Origin: Candidatus Nitrosopumilus sp.
GTDB lineage: Archaea > Thermoproteota > Nitrososphaeria > Nitrososphaerales > Nitrosopumilaceae
DNA length: 6,205 bases
Assembly: GCA_013002265.1 (NCBI GenBank)
Contig: JABDKK010000019.1
Location: 1 to 6,205, forward strand
Direction: 5' to 3'
Under the pieces are notes generated by a model. The model made no database searches. It was not told the origin of the DNA and saw only the letters and a list, made by a program, of their open reading frames with translations. A program made the position numbers and the translations under genes. Below are positions 1-4,446 of this stretch, in pieces. Numbering within the stretch: position 1 is the first letter of the stretch; every line of letters starts with the position of its first letter.

Positions 1-264
1 CAACCCCCAGAGGAAGAATTACACACACATTTCTTAACTGCTGGTTTTACTGATGACTGTGCTTCAGGAATAACTCCAACTTTTGCAACAAAAAATGAAG
101 TTGGTCGTTTATCTGTCAGTGATGACGGTGAATCCATTTGGGTTAAAAATATCCCAAGAGGTCTAGCTGGTGATCTTGATGGTACTGGCTTCGGTTTCAC
201 ATTATCATTTGAAGATATTAATGCTGATGATACCGATAGTTTATGTGTAAATCCTGTAGCATAA
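1..264 (+). CDS. C-terminal part of an unidentified protein (5' end outside window)
   Basis: Frame 1 is open from the first base to a TAA at 262-264, giving the last 87 residues of a protein. No start codon is visible. The fragment is acidic, rich in Gly, Asp and Thr, and has two cysteines (about residues 20 and 82 of the fragment) that could form a disulfide if the protein is exported. It includes GDLDGTGFGFTLSFEDINAD and ends in CVNPVA. There is no membrane anchor or sorting signal in the visible part. I do not recognise the family; a secreted or surface beta-rich protein is a guess from composition. It is the only plus-strand gene in the window and converges with the ion-channel gene. A T-rich stretch follows the stop at once, which supports this as a true gene end. 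Confidence 0.6.
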   Translation, partial: QPPEEELHTHFLTAGFTDDCASGITPTFATKNEVGRLSVSDDGESIWVKNIPRGLAGDLDGTGFGFTLSFEDINADDTDSLCVNPVA

Positions 265-290
265 TCATTACTTTTTCTTTATTTTTTTGA
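265..290 (+). terminator. T-rich archaeal-type terminator
   Basis: Directly after the stop codon at 264 the plus strand has runs of T5, T3 and T7 (272-288) broken by single C or A bases. Archaeal RNA polymerase typically stops at such oligo-T tracts without needing a hairpin, so this is a probable end for the plus-strand transcript. Confidence 0.55.
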
Positions 291-300
291 ACAAAATTTA

Positions 301-315
301 GGGGTTTAGCTTTTA
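301..315 (+). repeat. Direct repeat GGGGTTTAGCTTTTA, copy 1
   Basis: The 15-mer GGGGTTTAGCTTTTA occurs here and again at 467-481, both in the convergent spacer between the truncated plus-strand gene and the ion-channel gene. The GGGGTTTA core appears a third time, inverted, as TAAACCCC at 399-406. Function unknown. Confidence 0.7.
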
Positions 316-397
316 CGCACGATTCAAAAAGATCATACATGTTTAGCTGGGAGAGCTTGATGGTTTTATGGTTGAATTAACTATCTAGGCTCCAGTG

Positions 398-474
398 TTA
401 AACCCCCCATCAAAATCGGTGTTTTTGAAAAAATCAATTTGAGCCTAAACTGTTTTTGATATGGGGGGGGTTTA
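398..474. repeat. Large inverted repeat with C6 and G8 tracts (potential hairpin)
   Basis: The left arm TTAAACCCCCCATCAAAA (398-415) is complementary to the right arm at 454-474, which reads TTTTGAT, a 2-nt insertion, a run of eight G, then TTTA. This gives about 17 base pairs, including six G-C pairs, around a loop of about 38 nt. An 8-G run is conspicuous in DNA this AT-rich. The element lies where two genes converge, so it could be a bidirectional transcript-end structure, a structured RNA, or a remnant of a mobile element. The sequence alone does not decide. Confidence 0.65.
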
Positions 475-481
475 GCTTTTA
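467..481 (+). repeat. Direct repeat GGGGTTTAGCTTTTA, copy 2
   Basis: Exact second copy of the 15-mer at 301-315. It overlaps the right arm of the large inverted repeat and lies 33 bases beyond the ion-channel stop codon. Confidence 0.7.
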
Positions 482-514
482 GTCGTAATCTACTGCATTT
501 GAGAATTTTGTATA

Positions 515-1543
515 TCATGTGCCAAAAATAACTATTATTCCTACTACAATTATTGCAGGAATTATGTAACGCATTCTGTCATTGATCTGTTTTACTTTTT
601 TGTGGTCACTGTGGGTTACATGACTTTTCATTTGAATTGCTAGTGACCCTATTGCAGTTATGAACAAAGAATAATTGATTAGCATTACCTTATCGAACAT
701 GGTCATGTATCCCACTGGCGGAATGTCGTCTAGTGCACCTTGGTGTAAATATATTAATAATAGTAATAACGGCGCAGTCAAGTAAATCCTTGGAGTGAAA
801 TTGTCTGGTATGTAAAAAATTAACAATGACAATCCTGTGATCATTGATACAGGAAAAATATACTTTACAAAAGAGCCTAGAACAGAACGTTCCACTACAA
901 ACTCTGCTGTAAATCGTGGAAATTGATCTGTCTCATCGTATGCATATTCTTCCACCCTTATCTGATAGTCTCCTGTCTCCCATCCTGGAACCTTTACTGT
1001 CTTATCTATATGTGAATCTGGGTCTATAACCATGTAAGATAAATCTGATGTATACGGTCTTACTGGCTCCACCTCTACTGCCATAATGAGTCGCTCAAAT
1101 GGAAAATCCTCAAACTCCATTTCGTTAAAAAACGTACCTTTCACCTGAACCTCATAAAGATGAGGTTCTATCGTTATGTTGCTGTATTCCACATCTCGGG
1201 CATTGATGAAATTAAACTCTGGTAATTCATTAGTGAAGTCAATTGGATCATCATCTTGTTCAACAATCACCCAAAACCAGAAATCTAATTCAACTGAACC
1301 AATAACCCTGTCAATCTCTCCTATTCACAACAGGAGAATCCCTGTTTCAAATTGGTGTCTTTCACCATCATAAGTCTGATTTCGGCGCTGGTCTATGAGG
1401 TCTCCCCATTTACTCAGATCATCTCCTTTTTTTGCATTCATAATTTCCGGTTCCTTCATTTGTCCAAATGACAAGTCAACCGTGCTTGGAACAACTACCA
1501 TAAGTAACAACCTAGCTATCGTCGTTACCAGCAAAATCCTCAT
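515..1543 (-). pseudogene. Pentameric ligand-gated ion channel (Cys-loop/GLIC family), interrupted by an in-frame TGA
   Basis: One frame runs from ATG (1543-1541) to TGA (517-515), 342 codons, broken only by TGA at codon 73. Residues about 1-27 form a signal peptide (MRILLVTTIARLLLMVVV...). The ligand-binding domain follows: ETGILLL just before the stop, IGEIDRVIGSVELDFWFW just after it, LPEFNF near 107-112 (aligned with the PEIRF region of GLIC), FPFER at 147-151 (the family's FPFD motif) and GWETGDYQI near 188. Four helices follow: M1 about 222-245 with the family proline, M2 about 251-269, M3 about 285-304 after an IPPVGYMT M2-M3 loop, and M4 about 326-341. The Cys-loop cysteines are absent, as in other prokaryotic members. 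Such channels are homopentamers in the cytoplasmic membrane gated by an extracellular ligand or protons; this one's ligand and ion are unknown. A GTG at 1270 could start a 251-residue product, but it would lack the signal peptide and first strands and has no ribosome binding site. Family assignment is strong. Pseudogene, sequencing error and readthrough all remain possible. Confidence 0.8.
1325..1327 (-). other. In-frame TGA inside the ion-channel reading frame
   Basis: On the minus strand the codons read ATT CTC CTG TTG TGA ATA GGA GAG ATT GAC. Both sides stay in the same frame and both look like the first strands of the ligand-binding domain, so this is a single-codon interruption, not a frameshift. 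The original codon cannot be deduced here; CGA, TGG, TGT, TGC, GGA, AGA, TTA and TCA are each one base away. Confidence 0.85.
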
Positions 1544-1564
1544 GATGAGCAATGACACCAATAT

Positions 1565-1572
1565 TAGATAAA
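1565..1572 (-). promoter_or_regulatory. TATA box of the ion-channel gene
   Basis: The minus strand has TTTATCTA centred 25.5 nt upstream of the ATG at 1543, the spacing expected between an archaeal TATA box and the transcription start. The transcript would then be leaderless, starting at the ATG. There is no Shine-Dalgarno sequence between the two, which fits. It also supports the ATG over the in-frame TTG at 1561, which overlaps the TATA region. Confidence 0.5.
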
Positions 1573-1686
1573 GTTGTTTAAGATTACTAAATGATCTCCG
1601 TTATGATATTGTCAAACAATCATGTTTCGTATTAATATGCGTCAGTTACAAATTCGTAATAAATACTGTGGAATGCAGGTTATTTT

Positions 1687-2136
1687 TTAGAATGTCTTTA
1701 GCAAAAATCTTGATGTTTTTTCATGTTTTTCAGAGACACTTTCTATTGCATCAATCACTGTTTGCTGGTTGATGTTTTCTTTATCGTCAAGTACAACATA
1801 TACCCCAATCTTCTGTTTTCCATCCTCCGTGATATTTTTGTTGATTGCTTGAATTGAGTAACAAAAATCAGCAACTTTTTTTTCAAAATTCTCTTTTTCC
1901 TGCTGATTAAATCCCAAATAGCGTGCAATTTGATTATTTTTCATTACAACTTTGGCACCTATAACTAGAATGCCGGGCTGGCCTTTTGGTTCAAATATTT
2001 CTATAGGGATCCCTGTCTTACCTGCATGTTTTACTAAAATCTGAAAATTATTTTCTGCATTTTTAACTGCTTCAAAAGAAAGGCCTTCATGTATTAACCA
2101 TCTTTCAACACCATCTCTCAGTCTGGTTGCATTCAT
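1687..2136 (-). CDS. DUF2299-like conserved archaeal protein of unknown function
   Basis: Encodes 149 residues from ATG at 2136; an in-frame TTG two codons earlier is less likely because the TATA box sits 25.5 nt from the ATG. The protein is soluble with no signal peptide or membrane helix. It opens with a helix (RLRDGVERWLIHEGLSFEAV), then alternates beta strands (NFQILVKH, IPIEIFEP, GILVIGAKVVM), a charged helix (EKENFEKKVADFCYSIQAI), one more strand (KIGVYVVLDD) and a C-terminal helix. The opening WLxxEG followed by an 'NFxxxV' strand, the fold pattern and the length resemble the archaeal DUF2299 family as I remember it, whose function is not known. One cysteine; no recognisable catalytic motif. 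The gene has its own promoter and stands alone between the ion channel and the two-gene zinc-ribbon unit. A half-copy of the palindromic repeat abuts its TATA box. The gene call is secure; the family is moderately sure. Confidence 0.7.
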   Translation of the reverse strand: MNATRLRDGVERWLIHEGLSFEAVKNAENNFQILVKHAGKTGIPIEIFEPKGQPGILVIGAKVVMKNNQIARYLGFNQQEKENFEKKVADFCYSIQAINKNITEDGKQKIGVYVVLDDKENINQQTVIDAIESVSEKHEKTSRFLLKTF

Positions 2137-2157
2137 GTACAAACTATCAAAAATAGT

Positions 2158-2165
2158 TCTATATG
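2158..2165 (-). promoter_or_regulatory. TATA box of the DUF2299-like gene
   Basis: CATATAGA on the minus strand is centred 25.5 nt upstream of the ATG at 2136, again predicting a leaderless transcript. A 10-mer identical to part of the nearby palindrome (TTCTAAATTC, plus strand 2167-2176) lies directly upstream, where a regulator would contact the promoter. Confidence 0.45.
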
Positions 2166-2166
2166 A

Positions 2167-2176
2167 TTCTAAATTC
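2167..2176 (+). repeat. Half-copy of the 22-bp palindrome
   Basis: TTCTAAATTC matches ten consecutive bases of the left arm of the palindrome at 2217-2238. It lies 40 bases from that palindrome and one base upstream of the DUF2299-like TATA box. It may be a half-site for a dimeric regulator, but ten AT-rich bases can also recur by chance. Confidence 0.4.
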
Positions 2177-2216
2177 TACGAACGCCTCAATGAATTAACT
2201 TCATGAATCCACTATA

Positions 2217-2238
2217 TTTCTAAATTCGAATTTAGAAA
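2217..2238. repeat. Perfect 22-bp palindrome, copy 1
   Basis: The arms TTTCTAAATTC and GAATTTAGAAA are exact reverse complements with no spacer. A near-identical copy is at 2845-2866. This one is 28 nt beyond the stop of the two-helix membrane protein gene and 81 nt ahead of the DUF2299-like start, so it may serve as an operator of the latter or a 3'-end hairpin of the former. No T-run follows on the minus strand, which argues against a simple terminator. Confidence 0.75.
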
Positions 2239-2266
2239 TAACCTAAACTTTTACCAGAAAAACAAC

Positions 2267-2494
2267 TTAGATGTTTACATTAAAACCTGAATCCATACCT
2301 GGAACAGATGTAACAATCAAAACATTGAAAATTATTCCTGCAATCATCATTGTTATTCCAAGAAATAAACAATTTTTTGCTTTTTTTGGATCATTGCGAC
2401 GTAAAATAAAAAATGCTATGATGCCGCCAATTAACCCCAAAAAAAACGGCAGCAAAAACCACGCATTACTTCGTTGTTTTTCTGGAAAGGACAT
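2267..2494 (-). CDS. Small membrane protein with two transmembrane helices
   Basis: Encodes 75 residues from ATG at 2494. A short polar N-terminus (MSFPEKQRSN) leads into helix 1 (about 11-32, Gly-rich: FLGLIGGIIAFFIL), a positively charged loop (RRNDPKKAKN, 32-41) and helix 2 (about 42-64), with a short polar tail. The positive loop suggests both ends face outward with the loop in the cytoplasm (positive-inside rule, inference). It starts one base after the stop of the zinc-ribbon gene (TAAGATG), so the two are almost certainly co-transcribed and probably translationally coupled. Small proteins with a similar helix-DPKKAKNC-helix layout are familiar to me from thaumarchaeal genomes, without an assigned function. 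The longer plus-strand frame over the same DNA is a shadow with no promoter. Confidence 0.75.
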   Translation of the reverse strand: MSFPEKQRSNAWFLLPFFLGLIGGIIAFFILRRNDPKKAKNCLFLGITMMIAGIIFNVLIVTSVPGMDSGFNVNI

Positions 2495-2495
2495 C

Positions 2496-2753
2496 TTATC
2501 TTTGAACTTGTTTTGTAGCTACTTTTTTCTGTATCTGTGTGATCTCTATTTCTACTGTTTCAAGTGGGTCTTCTACTTGATTACGTCTAATTGAGAACAT
2601 CTTTGGTTTCTCAAAGTCGTCTGTACAATCAGGACATGCATAAACTAAAACTCTGTGTTCATTAGGTGCTTTTGGGTTGGATAATCTGGGATAATACACC
2701 AATCTTGCACCACAATCGACACAATATCTGTTGGCCCTTCTAGTTCTGACCAA
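2496..2753 (-). CDS. Small zinc-ribbon protein (CxxC...CxxC), TTG start
   Basis: Encodes 85 residues. Two knuckles, CVDC at 11-14 and CPDC at 40-43, form a four-cysteine zinc site of the zinc-ribbon type. They are preceded by a basic N-terminus (MVRTRRANRY) that could bind nucleic acid, and followed by a charged tail (44-85) with an acidic-hydrophobic stretch (ETVEIEITQIQKK). No ATG or GTG lies in frame before the first knuckle. The TTG at 2753 is favoured by GGAGG at 2764-2760, six bases upstream. The upstream ATG at 2769 is out of frame and stops after nine codons. The gene leads a two-gene unit with the two-helix membrane protein one base downstream. Its own TATA box and an inverted repeat lie ahead of it, suggesting separate regulation. 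Function is unknown; a transcription- or RNA-associated role is only an inference from the zinc ribbon. Confidence 0.75.
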   Translation of the reverse strand: MVRTRRANRYCVDCGARLVYYPRLSNPKAPNEHRVLVYACPDCTDDFEKPKMFSIRRNQVEDPLETVEIEITQIQKKVATKQVQR

Positions 2754-2759
2754 TGTATA

Positions 2760-2764
2760 CCTCC
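2760..2764 (-). promoter_or_regulatory. Shine-Dalgarno GGAGG deciding the TTG start
   Basis: The minus strand reads GGAGG, six bases, then TTG. This is the strongest ribosome binding site outside the ribosomal protein operon and is the main support for a TTG start at 2753. It would only be used if transcription starts upstream of it. Confidence 0.5.
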
Positions 2765-2774
2765 TGCATTATAC

Positions 2775-2782
2775 TAAATATA
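2775..2782 (-). promoter_or_regulatory. TATA box of the zinc-ribbon gene
   Basis: TATATTTA on the minus strand, centred 25.5 nt from the TTG start, is a good match to the archaeal TATA box. At this spacing the transcript would begin at or near the TTG, which conflicts with use of the GGAGG sequence in between. Confidence 0.5.
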
Positions 2783-2788
2783 CGATCA

Positions 2789-2815
2789 TCTATTAGATCT
2801 ATGTTGTCTAATAGA
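2789..2815. repeat. 9-bp inverted repeat upstream of the zinc-ribbon promoter
   Basis: TCTATTAGA (2789-2797) and TCTAATAGA (2807-2815) are exact reverse complements separated by 9 bases. The pair begins six bases upstream of the TATA box, the usual place for an archaeal activator site; a dimeric regulator binding about two helical turns apart is plausible. Its sequence differs from the 22-bp palindromes. Confidence 0.55.
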
Positions 2816-2844
2816 ATAAACTAACTGCTATCAACCGATCAATA

Positions 2845-2866
2845 TTTCTAAACTCGAATTTAGAAA
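2845..2866. repeat. 22-bp palindrome, copy 2
   Basis: The arms TTTCTAAACTC and GAATTTAGAAA differ from copy 1 at one base (T to C at 2853). Read as RNA from the minus strand, the change turns an A-U pair into a G-U wobble, so a minus-strand hairpin stays intact. The palindrome starts four bases after the CCA end of tRNA-Asn and is 92 nt ahead of the zinc-ribbon start codon. Confidence 0.75.
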
Positions 2867-2870
2867 CAAA

Positions 2871-2947
2871 TGGCGCCGCCCATCAGACTTGAACTGACGA
2901 CCGTCCGATTAACAGTCGGATGCTCTACCACGCTGAGCTAGGGCGGC
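2871..2947 (-). tRNA. tRNA-Asn (anticodon GTT), CCA encoded
   Basis: The minus strand folds as a full tRNA cloverleaf. The acceptor stem GCCGCCC pairs with GGGCGGC; the D arm contains TAGCTCAGCGTGGTAGAGC. The anticodon stem TCCGA/TCGGA encloses the loop CTGTTAA, giving anticodon GTT, which reads AAC and AAT (asparagine). The T arm contains GTTCAAGTC. The discriminator base is G and CCA is encoded at 2873-2871. No intron is present. The gene lies after the ribosomal protein cluster on the same strand but appears to have its own promoter. Confidence 0.95.
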
Positions 2948-2973
2948 AACATGTTTGTACCTTGGTAAAAGTG

Positions 2974-2981
2974 ATTTAATC
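2974..2981 (-). promoter_or_regulatory. Probable TATA box of tRNA-Asn
   Basis: GATTAAAT on the minus strand is centred about 30 nt upstream of the mature tRNA 5' end. That places the transcription start a few bases ahead of the tRNA, as is common for archaeal tRNA genes. The match is modest. Confidence 0.35.
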
Positions 2982-3020
2982 CTTGCGACTATTCAAATTA
3001 GACCTAGTTTTGATTTTATG

Positions 3021-3308
3021 TCAGTTGAATTTGGCAAAAAATTCTTTGATTTGATTTGAATAAGTTTCAACTAACTCAATTATTTCAAGATGCTCATCAG
3101 CAGTTGGTTCTCTTTGATGAACAATTTGAAAAGCGCTTAATGCAGAACCTACCATCTCCCCAACAAAAAATCCGCATAAAAAATCCCCCACATTTTCACA
3201 ATTCCACGTTTGACCCACACGTGGAGAAGCTCCAGCTGATTTGTATAATTCTAAAGTCTGCTCAATTAGATCAGTTGTTTGTTTAGAAAATTCAGGATCA
3301 AGGGTCAT
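3021..3308 (-). CDS. Conserved-looking 95-residue protein of unknown function downstream of L6
   Basis: Encodes 95 residues from ATG at 3308, 14 nt after the L6 stop on the same strand. Three probable helices can be read: an amphipathic one at about 5-24 (FSKQTTDLIEQTLELYKSAG), a hydrophobic Gly-rich one at about 40-63 (VGDFLCGFFVGEMVGSALSA), and a C-terminal one at about 69-92 (TADEHLEIIELVETYSNQIK). Cysteines are at 37 and 45. The middle segment contains acidic and small residues and is as likely to be a buried core helix as a membrane span. I do not recognise the family. Its position at the end of the ribosomal operon suggests shared transcription with L6, but there is no ribosome binding site at its start and the gap holds a T5 run that could reduce read-through. 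No role in translation can be claimed from sequence. Confidence 0.75.
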   Translation of the reverse strand: MTLDPEFSKQTTDLIEQTLELYKSAGASPRVGQTWNCENVGDFLCGFFVGEMVGSALSAFQIVHQREPTADEHLEIIELVETYSNQIKEFFAKFN

Positions 3309-3322
3309 GAAAAATTATTAGT

Positions 3323-3880
3323 TTATTTTTCTATTCCTTTTTTCTTTTCAAAGATATAGACTCCATCTAAGAAAACTCTATGATCCTTGTTTTTTACTTT
3401 TGATTTAAGTTCAATATTAGCTGCTGTTTGAGTAATGTCCGTTAATACTTCTCCTGTTAAAATGACGTCTTCTCCTTTTGGAATGACTTTTGTATTTCCC
3501 ACAATGTTTGTCACTCTTGGTGCTCTTTCTCCTTGGAAGTTTTCAATTAAAACTTTCTTTCCTTCAACTTTAACAGTAATTGGAAAGTGAGAAAACACAA
3601 CTTTCATTTTTATCGTATATCCTTCAACTAGACCTTCACAAATATTTCTAATTATGGAACGTGCTGTATGTAAAATAGAATAGTCTTTTTTTCTAGTTCC
3701 GATTGCATTTAGGTGAACCTTTCCATCACTAATCTCTACTTGAACTGGGATATCTCGAAAGTTTTTGTATGTTTTTCCTAGAGGTCCAACAAATTCTAAC
3801 ATGTTTTTGTTTTGAGTAATTGTAACTCCCTCTGGAATTGCTACTTCATCTTGAAATTTTTCAACTTGATTAGTAGACAT
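3323..3880 (-). CDS. rpl6: Large ribosomal subunit protein L6 (uL6, eukaryotic L9e)
   Basis: Encodes 185 residues, normal for archaeal L6. The protein has two repeated L6 alpha/beta domains, roughly 10-85 and 95-175, and contains the archaeal/eukaryotic segment VEGYTIKMKVVFSHFPITVK (about 105-124) followed by KVLIENFQGE. It binds 23S rRNA near the sarcin-ricin loop and the base of the L7/L12 stalk, where it supports elongation-factor binding (family knowledge). Its ATG at 3880 lies inside the end of S8 with an 11-nt overlap in another frame, so translation is probably coupled. It is the last recognised ribosomal protein of the operon in this window. The tail KKKGIEK is short and basic. Nothing is missing. 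Confidence 0.95.
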   Translation of the reverse strand: MSTNQVEKFQDEVAIPEGVTITQNKNMLEFVGPLGKTYKNFRDIPVQVEISDGKVHLNAIGTRKKDYSILHTARSIIRNICEGLVEGYTIKMKVVFSHFPITVKVEGKKVLIENFQGERAPRVTNIVGNTKVIPKGEDVILTGEVLTDITQTAANIELKSKVKNKDHRVFLDGVYIFEKKKGIEK

Positions 3881-4262
3881 AACCTATCAAAAATCCCCCA
3901 ATTCCTTTTTCTGCAGCTTCATGATGAGACATTACACCTTGATTTGTGGTAACTAATAGCATACCTCTATTATATGCAGGCAAATACTGTTGTTCCCAAT
4001 TATTAAATTCGTCATTTTTTACTTTGAATCTAGGTGAAATTGCTCCACACTTTGTAATTTTTGCTAATAATTTTATTTTGAACTTTCCGCCTCTTTTATC
4101 ATCAATATGTTCGAATTCTCCAATGTATCCATCTTTTTGTAATGTTTTGAGTACCTCAATACCTAACTTTGAGGTTGGAAGAATTATACAATCACTTTTT
4201 CTTCTAGTTTCGTTATTGTATAACGTAACAAATAGATTTGCTAAAATATTAGTTGCTGGCAT
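3870..4262 (-). CDS. rps8: Small ribosomal subunit protein S8 (uS8, eukaryotic S15a)
   Basis: Encodes 130 residues, the usual archaeal length. The N-terminal half (MPATNILANLFVTLYNNETR) and the C-terminal signature (GMLLVTTNQGVMSHHEA, then GIGGFLIGYVY) are typical of the archaeal/eukaryotic S15a type. The protein binds helix 21 of 16S rRNA in the central domain of the small subunit. The ATG at 4262 follows the S14 stop by 4 nt in the arrangement GGTGATAACATG, in which the ribosome binding site GGTGAT contains the S14 stop codon. The 3' end overlaps L6 by 11 nt. Confidence 0.96.
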   Translation of the reverse strand: MPATNILANLFVTLYNNETRRKSDCIILPTSKLGIEVLKTLQKDGYIGEFEHIDDKRGGKFKIKLLAKITKCGAISPRFKVKNDEFNNWEQQYLPAYNRGMLLVTTNQGVMSHHEAAEKGIGGFLIGYVY

Positions 4263-4266
4263 GTTA

Positions 4267-4446
4267 TCACCGATTCTTCCTAAACCCTAAAGATACAGCT
4301 ACTTCTCTAAAACATCTTCTGCATATCATCAAATCATACTTTTGTATGACTGCTGTGTAATCACCACATCTTTTACACCATCTTGATCCTCTACCAAAAT
4401 CGTGTTTTTTTCTTCCTGTTGCTTCATATGATCTATCTTTTGCCAT
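4267..4446 (-). CDS. rps14: Small ribosomal subunit protein S14, short zinc-binding form (uS14, eukaryotic S29)
   Basis: Encodes 59 residues, too short for many gene finders. The protein begins MAKDRSYEATGRKKHDFGRG and has CKRC at 24-27 and CRRC at 42-45, the four-cysteine zinc site of the short archaeal uS14, and ends in VSLGFRKNR. It sits in the head of the small subunit beside S3 and S10 (family knowledge). The ATG shares one base with the L5 stop (TAATG), a classic coupled junction, and the stop lies 4 nt ahead of S8. Order L5-S14-S8 is the standard one. All zinc ligands are present. Confidence 0.96.
   Translation of the reverse strand: MAKDRSYEATGRKKHDFGRGSRWCKRCGDYTAVIQKYDLMICRRCFREVAVSLGFRKNR

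Noticed and set aside
342..356. TTTAGCTGGGAGAGC resembles the D arm of a tRNA
   Set aside because: No matching acceptor stem, anticodon arm or GTTCRANTC T-arm sequence can be found in the following 80 bases, so there is no tRNA and no convincing remnant.
339..380. Short plus-strand frame of 13 codons starting ATGTTTAGC
   Set aside because: Too short, without a promoter or ribosome binding site, and inside a repeat-rich spacer.
1325..1327. TGA as a selenocysteine or other recoded codon
   Set aside because: No hairpin resembling a SECIS element was evident, and the lineage is not expected to have the machinery. A nonsense mutation or sequence error is simpler.
1176..1373. 65-codon plus-strand frame opposite the ion-channel gene
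   Set aside because: Low-complexity Ser/Asn-rich translation antisense to a clear family member; a shadow.
1646..1659. Imperfect palindrome TTACAAATTCGTAA about 100 nt upstream of the ion-channel start
   Set aside because: Only 14 bases with one mismatched pair in AT-rich DNA, and no second copy; too weak to list as a site.
2271..2594. 107-codon plus-strand frame opposite the zinc-ribbon and membrane protein genes
   Set aside because: It spans the junction of two well-supported minus-strand genes and its translation has no recognisable features; a shadow.
3056..3286. 76-codon plus-strand frame opposite the 95-residue protein
   Set aside because: No promoter or start signal; the minus-strand frame fits the operon context.
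3946..4290. 114-codon plus-strand frame opposite S8
   Set aside because: Antisense to a secure ribosomal protein gene and runs into S14; a shadow.
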